Positions 1 through 11,263 of a DNA stretch of 64,000 nucleotides are shown here, one piece after another. Source of the stretch: Puccinia triticina (Eukaryota; Basidiomycota; Pucciniomycetes; Pucciniales; Pucciniaceae); assembly GCF_026914185.1 (NCBI RefSeq), contig NC_070568.1:3678001-3742000 (forward strand). Reading direction: 5' to 3'. Position 1 is the stretch's first letter, and each line of letters opens with the position of its first letter. A program made the position numbers and the translations under genes. Below the pieces are notes generated by a model that saw nothing but the letters and a program-made list of their open reading frames with translations, ran no database searches and was not told where the DNA came from.

Positions 1-1373
1 TTCATATAAATGCTTGTATTCAATCAACTCATCTTCTGTTGCTTCGCCTGGATTTATAAGTAACCATCTGGTTTCTACCATCCGTTTGGCCAGGCGATTC
101 AACAGATCCTCCAATTGATCAGCTGATATGTCCACATTGTGTGGCGATGCTACCTTGAGGAATGTATCCCTAAGCCTGTGGAATCCACGAAGTGCTTCCC
201 CCCGTTTCCCCTTGAAACAAGCCGCCAGATAATCAAATTCAATATATTTCCAAGTTTCCTCGTCCAAGACTTCATTTATCAAAGAATGAATGAGAAATGG
301 TTTCTCGATTAACTGCGAAGCCATATCCAAGGGGAATTTGAGAAATTCAAAGATTGGACTAACATTGCAGAAGTTCTCCCACTTTCTTTGTTGCAGGGCC
401 CTCCTGGAGGCTCAGTCGTACATTAAAGTTTGTATAGACATCAGCCAAAGTCAACGGGAATCTTAGGAATCCGTTGATAGCGTAAGATGCAATAAGTTTT
501 CCTTGGTTCTCCTTGTTTAAGAAATGAGAGAGGCGCCCGTCTGGGACGATTTCGAACCGCTGTAGGTCAACAAAGAATTGGATCATCAGATCAACTCCCT
601 TCTTGATCAACAATCTTGCTGGTTGCGAATTCCTTGGTTCAAATGACTCCCAAATCCGGTCAATGTCTCCAACAGAGCTGAGCCATATCTGGAGCATTGA
701 ATCGGGGAGATTGGCTGGATGTCCTTCCAGCTCCGTGATTCTATGCTCAAAAAGCTTTGAGACTGATCTTATAAGGACTTCAATCTTTCTTTGGAGTTCA
801 AGCCTGCTACCACGAGCTCTTTTCAATTTCAAGATGGCAGCTTTCCATTTATTGAAATTGGCCAAAGTTTCCTTGGAACACTTGCGAACCTTTTGTACAG
901 CATCTTTATCACAAAAAAAAAACATTGGAATGTGTGAGTAAATGTGCGGGTAAAAAGTGCTATGTTGAGGTACTGACCAATTTTGTTTCTGGTATTCTTA
1001 TTTTCAGAAATGGCAGGATATTTGAGCTGTGATGCTGTTACAAGATGAACCACAGAGAAATATCATCAGCTTTGTGCAGCCAAATGGGAAAGTGTAATTG
1101 ATATACTCCGGAGGAGGAAGTCAACAGCAGAAGTCCGTTCCTACCTTCGCAAGATGGTGGACGTGAGTCGTTCATGACACTTGAGTCCTCTCGAGAACGT
1201 TTGAGAGCCTTCGAGGTTTTCCAACTATCGGTATCGGAATGCACGCCATTTGCGATTGTCGTGCCCATGACCTCATTCGATTGCGGGCTTTTGATTCCCA
1301 TCTTATGGACTATCGAGGAGTGGACGGCGTGTAAACCGCATATAACAAAGGCGATGCCTCGCCAATGGCGCAT
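1..1373 (-). CDS. Putative secreted protein of unknown function, partial, with a likely 1-nt frameshift
   Basis: I do not recognise the family. The ATG at 1373 opens a signal-peptide-like start: a short basic stretch (MRHWR), a hydrophobic core (GIAFVICGLHAV) and small residues after it. Three exons join in frame with GT-AG borders: 1145-1373, 978-1034 and from 903 leftwards; introns are 110 and 74 bp. Beyond about 400 the frame changes by one base at a C-run (399-401; GGG on the coding strand). Skipping one base restores an open frame that runs off the left edge, giving at least 396 codons. The later part is hydrophilic, with two FL(R/K)FPL motifs either side of the shift. The shift may be a real mutation or an assembly error in a homopolymer. 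Secretion suggests a rust effector-like protein, but only the N-terminus supports that. Confidence 0.55.
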
Positions 1374-3011
1374 ATTTTGGATCTGGCTTGTGGAGTGGTG
1401 GAGACAACTGACCAAAGCTTTGGTAGAGGCTATCTGTCATATATATAATTCGAAGAGCTTGATCTGTTTCGGCATTGATGACAGATTCGTGGCAAGACGT
1501 TCAAAAAAGCCACTACATTTGCTAAGCTGCTAGATTGCTACTGTTACTGGTACTGCTACTGCATCTGGTCGACTGTCCTGGGGTTGAGCGGGTCGATGCA
1601 ACGGCTGTTGCTCACACCCAGCTGCCTCCTCCGCTCGCCCAGTCAACATGTCCTGGAGGGTAGAGACAGTCGATGGAGCGGCGATTCGGTGTAACGAGTA
1701 GTTGGAACCGATGGCGGCGAGTCTCGGATGGACCGGCACGTGTGTCCTGCGTTGATTTGATGCCGAAGGAAGCCGGTGACACTGCTCCTCTTCTGCATAT
1801 TGTGAATCAGGTAAGCATCCTGCTACTTCACACCGGCACTCAAAAGCCATCCCTGAGCCATGTGGATGGGCGGGCATCAGTAGGTTGGCTCGACTGCAGC
1901 GCTCTTAACTGAATGTCGTGGTTGATTAGGAATAGATAGCGCCAAGCTGTCCAGGTGTTTCTCATAATCCCCTCCACTTGATCTTTGCCGAGATTGGTCG
2001 CTTTAAACCTCACGCGGCACTCCAGGGGCCGCTGTGCTCCGTCTGTGGCCTTCCTCGTGATTGCAGTGGGATGTTTCTGGGGAACACATGTCATCAGGAA
2101 CATGGGACGTGGATTGGCAACATGTCCAAATATCTTTCCAGAAGTTCCTGATGTGATTTGCTTCAAGATTGTCGAGAGACTCATCAATGATCACCAAGGA
2201 AATGAGGAAATGCAAGCAGGAGCGGTAGCCTAAGTTTGAAGTCCTGAAAGAGCCAAAAAAAGAGTCAGCGCAAAGAGACATGGTGAATCTGCGTCGACCG
2301 CTGGAAACTCGAAGCAGCGCATAGCCGGGCGGCTCGGCGTAGACCATTCGACCTTGATCGACATGGCGCAACAGCAGAGCGAAGATCGATGCGTTGCGTC
2401 ATCGCGTCGCTCGCCTTGGGCCCGAGAACCAGCGGCATCCAGGGGACAGAAAGCCAGGGCCGTCAGCCGAGGCCGCGGATGTCCACGGGCACGCACTTCG
2501 TCCTTCCTGCCTTTCGCTGCCGGCCGGGGTCTGTGTTTCTTGCAGAACTTCGCCGGCTGTGGGCTCCTTTCCAAGCTCGCCGCTTACACGGGCCATCAAC
2601 GGCGGAGATGGGATTGTCGGTGGCGAGGAGTGCACGCCCTCCTCCCCGATACTCAGCACTCCACCCCCCCTTCTCTGCGCAAACCCAGCCAAACAAGCGC
2701 AGTTCAGAGGCCATAGAAACGAAGGAAGTGTGTGCAGCCAGGGCTCTCTCTGCACCATCATCCCTGTGTTAGACCCAGACGATGGAGGTACAACGACAAG
2801 ACTGACGATGGTCATATTGCACAGTCGCACTTGCAGACAGACATATAAAAGCATTTCTTCTTTTTTTCTTCCAAAAACTAGACAGGGACGGGGGGACTTA
2901 AACACAGAAAAAGCGAGTATGTATATGAAAGTATGTAGACTGGATTTCATTCTATACATGTACGTATAAGAGAGAGATGATGATGATGATAAGAGAGATG
3001 GGTGTGTTTTT
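1374..3011. other. Intergenic stretch without a confident gene
   Basis: Open frames occur on both strands but none has a recognisable domain. The best candidate is a minus-strand frame at about 1840-2184 (containing VRFKATNLGKDQVEGIMRNT), which looks protein-like but lacks a clear start, splice pattern or family. 2230-2970 is GC-rich and open in several frames at once, which is expected from composition alone. 2950-3010 has a short GAT repeat and lies just downstream of the stop of KGD2, so its 3' untranslated region probably ends here. Confidence 0.3.
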
Positions 3012-4920
3012 TTAGCTGAGCAACATCTTGCGGGGACTGTGCAAGCGGAACGGAAATGTCAGTTCTATGGGTGAGGATGAAGAGGGAAGGGCGGGACGGA
3101 CTCTTCGATGTATTCCTTGATCCTGACCAAGAACGTGACGGCTTCGCGGCCGTCGAGGATGCGATGCTAGAGGAGAGAGCACAGCGATCAGTCGACGGGA
3201 GGAAAGACGGAGGGGGGGGGGGGGGGGGGGAGGGCAGGCTGACGTCGTAGGTGAGCGCGACGATCATGATGGGACGGATGACGATCTGCCCGTTCCTGAC
3301 GACCGGGGTGTCTTTGATGGCGTGCATGCCGAGGACGGCGGATTGGGGCAAGTTGATGATCGGCTATCAAGGGGAAGAGTCAGTGAGGTGTTTTTTTTGG
3401 GGGGGGGAGGGAGGGGGGGAAAGATGTACGGTGCCATAGAGGGAGCCGAAGACGCCGCCGTTGGAGATCGTGAACGTGCCGCCGGCCATGTCCTCGAGCG
3501 AGAGCTTGTTGTCCTTGGCCTTGGCGCCGAGACGGGCGATTTCGAGCTCGATGTCGACGAAGCCGAGGCTCTCGGCGTTGCGGACGACGGGGGTGACGAG
3601 GCCCTTGGGCGTGGCGACGGCGACGGAGAGGTCGACGTAGTCGCGGTAGACGATCTGGTCACCCGGCCCGGGGCCCTCGATCGACGCATTCGCGCCCGGG
3701 ATCTCCTTCAGCGCCAGACAGGCCGCCCGGGCAAACGCCGACATGAACCCCAGCTTGACCCCGCGCTCCTTCAGCACCCCGTCCTTGTACAGCTTGCGCA
3801 TCTCCATCAGCGACGTCATGTCGATCTCGTTGAACGTCGTCAACGAGGCCGCCGTGTTTTGCGACTGCTTCAGTCGCTCCGAAATCCGGCTCCTCATCCG
3901 GCTCATCTTCACCTGCACACATCCACAGCAGTCTGGGTCAGCATCCTGGTCCATGGGACGAGGGGAGGATCTCTTACTCGGCGCTCGGTGCGATCGAACA
4001 GGGCGGGTCTGCTGGCCTGGGTCTCGCCGACCGCTTTCCCGTCGAAGTCGGTTCTGCCCTGGGGCAGCTTGGATTCCGTGACTTGGGGCTCGGCCCTGCG
4101 CGGGGTGCGTTCCTTGTTTTCGACCTCGACGTCCGACCAGCGCTTACGGTCGTGCGAAGATTTCTGGGCGGCGTCGTCGGATTTGGCCGGCGTGGGCGTT
4201 CTGTCGGGGGCCGCCTGGGCGGCTTCCTTCGCGTGCTTCTCGTCCTTGGCTCCCGCGGGGAGTTCCGAGTCAGGGGGGGCGGTGCTGCTGGCTTTCGGGG
4301 CCTCCTGCTCTCCAGACGGCCCTTCCCCGGGCTCGAGCTTGAACAGATCCTGGCCCACCGTCACCGTGTCCTCCTCGCTCGCCATCGTCTCCACAATCTT
4401 GCCCGCCTTGGGCGCATTCACACTCACATCGATCTTGTCCGTCTCGATCGTCGCCACCTCCTCGTCCACCTTGACGTAGTCTCCCGTCTTCTTGAGCCAC
4501 TGTTTCAGCGTGCCTTCCGAGATCGATTCGGCCATCTGGGGCACCTTGACCGTCTCGACTGTTGCGAGATGTGCCGTGTGTCAGCGGGGGTGTCAAGTCA
4601 GCTGCATTTCTGGGCACGTCTTCCTGACCTGGGTTGCATCCTGTGGAATGAAATGATCGAATCCTGGATATGTTGTATAGCAGAAAACGGATGAGTTTTT
4701 TGGGCTGTTGTTGTTGTGATGAGATGGAGTGGTTGACTGACGAGTGCGCCAATCGGCAGTCTGATTTCAAGTCGGCGTGGAAGTGGATCGCGGGTCGGGT
4801 GGAGAGGGGGCGGGCGGCTGCTGGGGGGGCGATGAGGGCGGGGCTGCGTGCGTATGCTGCTGGGGAGTGTGCCCTTAGGAGTGTTCGTAGCTGGTACTGG
4901 GATGGTCGTGCTCTGATCAT
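3012..4920 (-). CDS. KGD2: Dihydrolipoyllysine-residue succinyltransferase, E2 of 2-oxoglutarate dehydrogenase
   Basis: Transfers the succinyl group from lipoate to CoA in the mitochondrial 2-oxoglutarate dehydrogenase complex (TCA cycle). Six exons splice in frame: 4629-4920, 3978-4558, 3430-3912, 3244-3363, 3102-3166, 3012-3036, giving 521 residues. The N-terminus is Arg/Ser/Ala-rich, ending near RSFHST, as in a mitochondrial presequence. The lipoyl domain spans about 98-175 with ETDKIDV, Lys139 being the lipoylated residue. A Pro/Ala/Ser/Lys-rich linker follows, then the catalytic domain from RRVKMSRMR (about 290), with FTISNGG and the active-site motif DHRILDG (His493, Asp497). The 25-nt last exon restores the conserved ending EDPRKMLLS. 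There is no obvious separate E1/E3-binding domain in the linker, typical of fungal KGD2. Two introns hold long G-runs. Identity is certain; the exact first intron and presequence are less so. Confidence 0.95.
3212..3230. repeat. 19-base G homopolymer inside a KGD2 intron
   Basis: A run of 19 G on the plus strand (C on the transcript) sits in the 77-bp intron 3167-3243. A second impure G-rich tract (about 3399-3420) fills the next intron, 3364-3429. In the transcript both act as C-rich pyrimidine tracts. Confidence 0.9.
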
Positions 4921-5144
4921 CGTGGTGGTGGTCGTGGTGGTGTGGTGGTGGTGGGTGGCGGCTGAGCGGGAGAGGGATATTTGTAGGAGTTCGATCGGGG
5001 AACACCGGGGAGACATCACGAGGATCAGCACATCACTCATCACATCACATCACATCACATCACACCCACTCCTGCAGATCCAACCGGAGGAGTGTTAAGG
5101 ATGGGTCTGGAGAGCCCCACCCCCAGGATCCGCATCTGCATACA

Positions 5145-5149
<5 letters not shown>
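4921..5149. other. Upstream region of KGD2 with simple repeats
   Basis: Directly upstream of the KGD2 start there is a GTG/GGT-rich stretch (4921-4957) and an ATCAC pentanucleotide repeat (about 5030-5065). The LINE insertion begins 230 bp upstream of the ATG, so any KGD2 promoter elements further away are now displaced by 6.2 kb. Confidence 0.6.
5139..5149. repeat. Left target site duplication of the LINE
   Basis: CATACACCCTT here is repeated exactly at 11387-11397. The last two T merge with the poly-T tract, so the true length is 9-11 bp. Confidence 0.8.
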
Positions 5150-5180
<31 letters not shown>

Positions 5181-6139
5181 TGAATTTTGGCCTATGGCAT
5201 TGCACACTATGAATCTAAGTGACATCTTTGTGAAAGAAAACAAACTCCTGATCCAACACACAAACACGGGAACCGTAAAGTGAAAATACAACGAGTCTAG
5301 AAAAGAAAACATTTAAGGAAAATAAAGAGTGTAGATAGGATGGAGGAGGAAAGAGAGGATGAGACTATTGAGGAGGGAGGTATTCCAAGAATTGCTTGGT
5401 GTTCCATAAAAAGGCCGCTAAGGCTGGTTCAGCCTTCCGATTGTTAAGAGTCCTGTCGAGCCTGTCAGCCTTGAATCAAATCTTGAGGTGGCGGAGATGT
5501 TTTTGGAAGAGTGCCCGCTGGCTCTTGACTTTTGGACAGAAATTCATCAGATGAAAGACCGTTTCTTTCGCCCCACAGTTGGGACAAAGAGGGTCGAAAC
5601 TCCTACAAATTCGAAAAAGGTGTCTTTTCAGTGCGCAATGACCTGATGCCAGTTGATTGATCAGGGAGCTAAAGCCTATGGGAAGACCCGAGGGAGCTGG
5701 TCGCTTGGGCAGGAGCGGGGCTGTGGCCTTCTGGTGAACCTTTCTGTAGTTGCTTTTGACCATTAAGGATTGCAAGGAGGGGGACTCCAGTGCCTCCTTT
5801 GCTAACTGATCCGCCATTTCATTGCCAAGAATGTCCTTGTGACCTGGGCACCACACAAGAGACACCTCCAGCGCTGCCGGGAGCTCTGCTAGCGCAGAGT
5901 TGATCAATTTGAAAAGCCGCTGCCCAGGCTTGGGAATGTTAGGGTCCTCGGTCCTGGAAATAACTCCTTGATTGTCTACAAAAATCAGAAGCTTCCGATA
6001 TCGCGATTTCACAACCAACTCCTTTGCCAGTCCTAGGGCAGCTAGAACTCCAACCGCCTCGCTTTCATGGTTCGAAATAACAGACGGCCCCCCCAAGGAA
6101 TATGAGCTGAAACTGTTCAAGCTTGGACAGACAGCTGCC

Positions 6140-6901
6140 TAGAGATGGCCCCGATGAACCCGTCGCGGGTACCTGCTATCCGCTGGCGGGTACCCGCCCA
6201 TGGTTGGCGGGTACCCGCCAGCGTGTGCGTGTTTGGGTGCGGATGCTGGATTTCTGAGAGAAATCGAGCGGGTACCCGCTCTTGTTTGGGCAGGTGGCGG
6301 CTGCCACGACGACCAGAAGGACTGGGGAAGTCTTCCTTCCGGTCAAAGAGGTTCTGTAACCCCTTTGACCGGAAGGATTCCTTCCGGTCGAAGTGGTTCT
6401 GTAACCTCTTCGACTGGAAGGAAGGCCTTCCAGTTGAAGAGGTTACAAAACCTCTTCGACTGGAAAGGCCTTCCGGTTGAAGAGGTTACAAAACCACTTT
6501 GACCGGAAGGATTCCTTCCAGTCGAAGAGGTTAAACCTCACCTCTTCAACTAAACCTCTTCGACTGGAAGGAATCCTTCCGGTCAAAGGGGTTACAGAAC
6601 CTCTTTGACTGGAAGGCCTTTCCAGTCGAAGAGGTTTTTTAACCTCTTTGAAGGCCCTCCAGTTGAAGAGGTTACAAAACCTCTTCAAGCGGAAGGATTC
6701 CTTCCAGTCGAGGAGGTTTTGCAACCTCTTCGACTGGAAGGAATATTCCTTCCGGTCGATTTTGAGGGGCAGGTACCCGCCGGTACCCGCTCTGACTGCC
6801 CCAGGCGGTGCGGGTGCGGGTGCGGGTGTCGAACTTTTGGCAAAAAAGCGTGCGGGTACCCGCATCCGAACAGGTACCCGGGTTCACAGGGGCCATCTCT
6901 A
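6140..6901. mobile_element. Non-autonomous hAT-type MITE (762 bp) in the LINE RNase H
   Basis: The ends are inverted copies of TAGAGATGGCCCC followed by a GTGAACCCG-like stretch and GGTACCTG. The 8-bp CAGCTGCC is present at both flanks (6132-6139 and 6902-6909). Eight-base duplications and TAGAG-type ends are the hallmark of the hAT superfamily. It encodes no transposase. Its GGGTACCCG-rich ends and palindromic core resemble the fragment at about 24640-24772. Confidence 0.9.
6330..6765. repeat. Nested palindrome array inside the MITE
   Basis: Variants of CCTCTTCGACTGGAAGG and its reverse complement alternate head-to-head every 40-60 bp, joined by TTCCTTCC-type centres and GTTACAAAAC-type centres. 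Almost any segment can fold back on its neighbour, so several alternative hairpins are possible. Long open frames across it are composition artefacts. Confidence 0.85.
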
Positions 6902-9900
6902 CAGCTGCCCCAGCCCCTCCTTTCTCCGGGTGATATGACCCATCACTGAAGATTAACAGCACCCCCGGGTCCAAAGACAACTGAGAGACAAGAGACTTAA
7001 CAGAGAGAGTTGCTGCCTCCTTGGTCAGCCCCATATTGACATATTCCAGCTTCCGCGTTAAGCCGGATCCAAAGTTAAAATCAATGTGTATGAGTTCTGG
7101 GTCCAATTCCATGGCCCTGTCCACATTACCCGTTGCCAGGCCACTCTGCGCCAAGTCCGCATATCGCACTGAGGAGTCAGCCCTACTAGAGAGAATGGAT
7201 GATCGAACCACATTGTTAGCTTTGATCATCACAATCTTCCTAAAGAAGAAAGAAAAACTTGTCCGTAAGATTTCATCCAAGAAAAACGGCAGCGCCAATC
7301 TCCTCTGGATGAACACATTTGGTGTTGACTTGAAAACCCCCAGAGTGAAGATTCCCGCCAGTCGATCCACCTTGCTGGCCAGATTTGCAACCTTGCCCTT
7401 ATTAGACTTTGTGGCCCATACAGCCGCCCCGTACGTGATCCTGGGGAAAAGCACACATTTAATCAGTTTAACACAATCCACCTCCCTAGTCCCCCAGCGT
7501 GAGGTGCCAAAAATCTTTAGCTGGTTAATCGTTTTGTGAGCCTTCTCTTCCAGGGCTTTAAAGTTACGGTTGAACAGAAGTTTCCTGTCCAACCAAACTC
7601 CAAGCCACTTAACCTCTGACATTGGCTCCAGTTCAAAGGCCCCAAATGGTAAAGCTCCATCCAGAGCCTTACCCTTAGTTAGCCAAAGAAACTGAGCTTT
7701 TGCCTGGTCAAAGAAAGCCCCATGAGTCTCACCCCATCGGAGTGAGCGAATGCCCTCTTCAATCAAACCCGCCCTTGCTGTCTCAGCCGAGTATCCCGCA
7801 ACCAAATGGACGACATCGTCCACATAACCTATAGAGACAGAGTCTAGGGAAGTCAAAAAAGATTTCTTCAGCAGCGAGTTATTATACAGGATATATAGAA
7901 TAACCAAAAGCGGGGATCCTTGCGGTAGTCCAATCCGGATCGGGAAGGCCTTGGAGACAAAATCATCCAGTCTGATGGTTGTCGATCTATCTTTCAAGAA
8001 ATCCGCAATAGTTAGCACAAGGTACGTTGGGCAGTTCATTTCAAATAGGTAATTGATCAGCCTGGCCGGGTGGACTGAGGGGTAGGCCGACTTGACATCC
8101 AAGAACAGGCCTGCCACTACTTTATCCTCCCTCCACTTTGTCTTGACCCAGTGCTCCAGGGAGAAGATCACATCCTCCGTCCCCGAACCCTTCCTTCCTC
8201 CGAAGTGGCCTTCTGCCAGCACTCCCGACCTCTCGGCCCACGCCGTTAGTTGTCTAGCCAGGATTAGCTCAAAGAGCTTGCTCAATGTGCCAAGGAGAGC
8301 AATCGGTCGGTAGGCCAACGGGTTGGTGTAGTCCGGTTTACCCTGTTTCCGGATGATAGTGGTCACCGCTACCTTCCAAGAAGCAGGGAATTTACTAGTT
8401 ATTAGTATGTTATTGTACAAAACTGACAGAGTTTCCGAGAGAGGGTCTGAAAGAGACTTAAGAAGCTCATTCGCTATCCCGTCAATCCCTGGTGCCTTTT
8501 TAGGACGGATCCTCCGGATGGCCAAGCGAACTTCCTCCCTTGTTACTGGAGGGTAACTGCCGAACCTGCAAGACAAATCAAAGCGAATATCTGCCAAGTC
8601 AATCGGTACATCAGGGGCAGACGTGCCTCTAAACAGCAACTCAGCTTGCTCGTTCTTGTTGTGTACAATGGCCCCGTCATGACCTTTCAGTGGGAGAACT
8701 TCTCCCCCTACCGACTTGGATGTGAAGCGTAGAACCAGAAACAGATCCCCTTCGGACGGATCTTCCAGAAGTTTCCGCCAGTTACGCTGTTTCAAAGAGT
8801 TAACCAGGGAGAGGAAATAGTCATTCCACTGTTGGTAGCATTCACATGCCTCTGGTGACTTAGCTAATAACATCCAGCGCCGGGCTTGGTTGCGGGTTCG
8901 TAGAACCGGGTCAAGGGTCCTGCTACACCACCAGGGCTTGGCCTTGGCCTTGTTGGACCGTGTCCGGCGGCCGAGCTGCTCCTGGGCCCGTTGAAGAAAA
9001 GAGGTCAGGGCTTCAGCTTGTGCGTTGGGGTCTGAGGGCAATGTGGTTGAAATTGAGGACAACTCAGCAGATAGGGATTCCAGTTTCCCGCTATCCAGCT
9101 CTGTCCATCTGGGGAGTCGCCAATGATAGGTCGGGGCTGGACGGCTCATCCGCAAGGTGGCACGCAGGGCTTGGTGGTCCGATCCGAAGTCCTCGCTTGA
9201 CACCGAGACCGTCTCCAGCAGTTTGGAGCCTAAAAAATTTGCCCATATCAGGTCAATAGTTGAACCTCTTCCTTTGGATGAGAAAAAAGTGGGGACGTGT
9301 CTGGGAGACACTATCCGAAAACCAGAAGATGAAAGGGAACTTAGCAGGTCTCTAGCCTCGGGCTCCGTTTTCCTACAACCCGGGGGGTTCCAGTGCTGAT
9401 GGTGCAAGTTTGCATCCATAGCAATAATCATCGGGTGTTGCCTAGAATAAAAGGAAGACAGCCAGTCTTTGAGCTCTGCAACTGAAGGGAGTGAAGATGG
9501 GGGATTATAAATATTCAAAAGTCGAAAAACCTTCCCAGTCGGGTGAGTGATTTCCACCCCGACCAGGTTCTGGGAGCCCCCCTCCAGAAGTCTAATTGAC
9601 TCGGAGGGGATCGAGCGCTGTACATAGATGACAGTCTTATGTCTCTGATTCCAGCAGCTAGGAACATGTTCATAGGCTACAAACGCCCGCCATGCCGAGT
9701 GTTGAGGTGGTTGGAGGGTGACCGAGTTGATCCACGGTTCTTGAAGAAGGAGAAAATCAAACGAGAGACAGGAATTGAGAACACTTAGCGTTACAGCCTT
9801 GGAGACGTGGCAGTTCAGATGCAGAAAGGATGAGGATTCAGGATTGGAGAGGGGGGAAGCGGACGACGGTTCAAGGTCTTGACGGAAATCAGCGGTTTGG

Positions 9901-9991
9901 ATGAGTTCGGGGCGGATAGCACGCGGAGGTGTTTGAGACGGTGGTTGGTGTGTGTGGTGGGGCTGGTCAAGGGTTACCGGAGGTGTACCTA

Positions 9992-11263
9992 TCATTGAGA
10001 GGGCAGGGGTTTCTTATCGAACCAGGCCTTCTTGTACGGGCAGGCCATGCTGAAAGGTGTGTGATCGACGCTGTTGATGCCTTCTGTCTTGTTCTTGAGA
10101 CCAGCCTTGCAGAGAACGCAGGTTTCGACACCGCCAATGCCTTCGGGGCACTCGTTTGTTGGGTGGCTGTTTGCACATTTGGCGCATCGGGCAGACTCAC
10201 GACACCATTTGCCGAAATGACCCATTCTTAGACATTTGAAGCATTGCGGGGGGCGCGGCTTGAAACACTCCGTCCTATGGAAGTCGTAGTTCAGAAAAAC
10301 ACCTGCTTTCTCGATCCTAGACGCGAGATCTTTGCTGGTAAAGGCCAGGACAATGGAACCGGCTTTCTTTGCTGTCGGCTCGCTCGAGCCCATCCACCTG
10401 ACACGAGCCAAATCACTCGCCTGGAAGCCATTCTCGGAAGCCAATTGCGCTAGACTCGTCGGTTTGCCAATGTCGAAGCTCCTGGGGACTCCATGCGCCA
10501 TGACCGAGTATGTGCTCGGGGTCGCCTCAAGATCGGGGTGTACGGTTTTGGACCAGGCATGCTTGTTGTCCATTAACCATTTCTGATGAGTCCTGTTCTT
10601 CGTATAGAAGGAAACGTCTCCGGAGGGGAGCACGCTGGCTCCTCTGATCGCAACCTGCTCCCCGTCGACACGAGCATCTAAGCCAAGCAAGGCCTCGTTC
10701 GCCTTCTGAACCAAAGCCCCGCTGGGCATTTTCTTCACCTCCGTGCTAGCCGGGTTCGAGTGGATGATAACCCGCTTCGGCTTCAGAGATGCGATGACCT
10801 GTTTGGGTGGAGGACGCGTCGTCGGCGCGTGGATGGAGCCATCGAGGGCCGTCGACGCGACGGACGCAAAAGATTTGCCCGTGCTCGCTACAGGTTTGGG
10901 GCCAGCCTTCAACATTTTCTCGAATTCAGCCATCCGCTCGATTATGGGATCGACCTTGGCATCGACCTTGGCGTTGAGTTGGTCGACCGTGGCCTCCAGA
11001 CGCTGAATCATCCTCTCGTTGTTGGCCGAGAGATCAAGGATAAGTTGCACGAACTTGGCGTCTAGAAAAACCCCGCCGTTCGCTTCACGGTTCGCGTCTT
11101 CGCCAAGAATCTTGGTCAGGAGGATGTGGAGGCTGGACGCGGGGGGCATGGTAGGCGGGCGAGGTGGAAGGCGGGCCTCGATGTCGTCCATCATCTCCGA
11201 ATCGCCTGCGATGGGCGCGTCGGGCGGTCGGATTGGGTCGGGGGGGCGATGTGCAGGAAGCAT
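9992..11263 (-). CDS. LINE ORF1, zinc-knuckle RNA-binding protein
   Basis: ORF1 proteins of LINEs bind the element RNA and form the particle in which ORF2 acts. I chose the ATG at 11263 (423 aa) because the inferred 5' end of the LINE is 11386; an upstream in-frame ATG at 11452 lies in host DNA. The N-terminal third is Pro-rich and then helical with a likely coiled coil (VDQLNAKVDAKVDPIIERM). The C-terminus has clustered zinc knuckles (CFKCLRMGHFGKWC, CAKCANSHPTNEC) and a further Cys pair (CVLCKAG). The stop TGA overlaps the ORF2 ATG in ATGA, which suggests coupled termination-reinitiation. Confidence 0.85.
   Translation of the reverse strand: MLPAHRPPDPIRPPDAPIAGDSEMMDDIEARLPPRPPTMPPASSLHILLTKILGEDANREANGGVFLDAKFVQLILDLSANNERMIQRLEATVDQLNAKVDAKVDPIIERMAEFEKMLKAGPKPVASTGKSFASVASTALDGSIHAPTTRPPPKQVIASLKPKRVIIHSNPASTEVKKMPSGALVQKANEALLGLDARVDGEQVAIRGASVLPSGDVSFYTKNRTHQKWLMDNKHAWSKTVHPDLEATPSTYSVMAHGVPRSFDIGKPTSLAQLASENGFQASDLARVRWMGSSEPTAKKAGSIVLAFTSKDLASRIEKAGVFLNYDFHRTECFKPRPPQCFKCLRMGHFGKWCRESARCAKCANSHPTNECPEGIGGVETCVLCKAGLKNKTEGINSVDHTPFSMACPYKKAWFDKKPLPSQ

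Larger units (their letters stand above)
5476..9995 (-). pseudogene. LINE ORF2: endonuclease, reverse transcriptase, RNase H, split by a MITE
   Basis: The N-terminal quarter matches an endonuclease/exonuclease/phosphatase fold (LLQEPWIN, AMDANLHHQHW, GSDHQALRAT). The reverse transcriptase follows, with PGIDGIANEL, FLDVKSAYPSV, GLPQGSPL and the catalytic GYVDDVV. RNase H begins with IFSDGSYHPEKGGAGAAV, is broken by the 762-bp element plus its 8-bp duplication, and resumes at about 6128 with HESEAV, FVDNQGV and GHKDILGNEMADQLA. A C-terminal zinc-knuckle-like CPNCGAKETVFHLMNFC follows. Removing 770 bp leaves 3750 bp, exactly 1250 codons including the stop, so the insertion is the only break. The ATG at 9995 overlaps the ORF1 stop by four bases. 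Confidence 0.9.

Noticed and set aside
2394..2969. Plus-strand frame of 191 codons downstream of KGD2
   Set aside because: Overlapping frames of similar length exist on the other strand and in other phases; no domain or splice evidence.
3322..4479. Long plus-strand frame of 385 codons
   Set aside because: It is the antisense shadow of the KGD2 exons, caused by high GC content.
6145..6900. Open frames inside the hAT-type MITE
   Set aside because: They translate the palindromic repeat and have no protein-like features.
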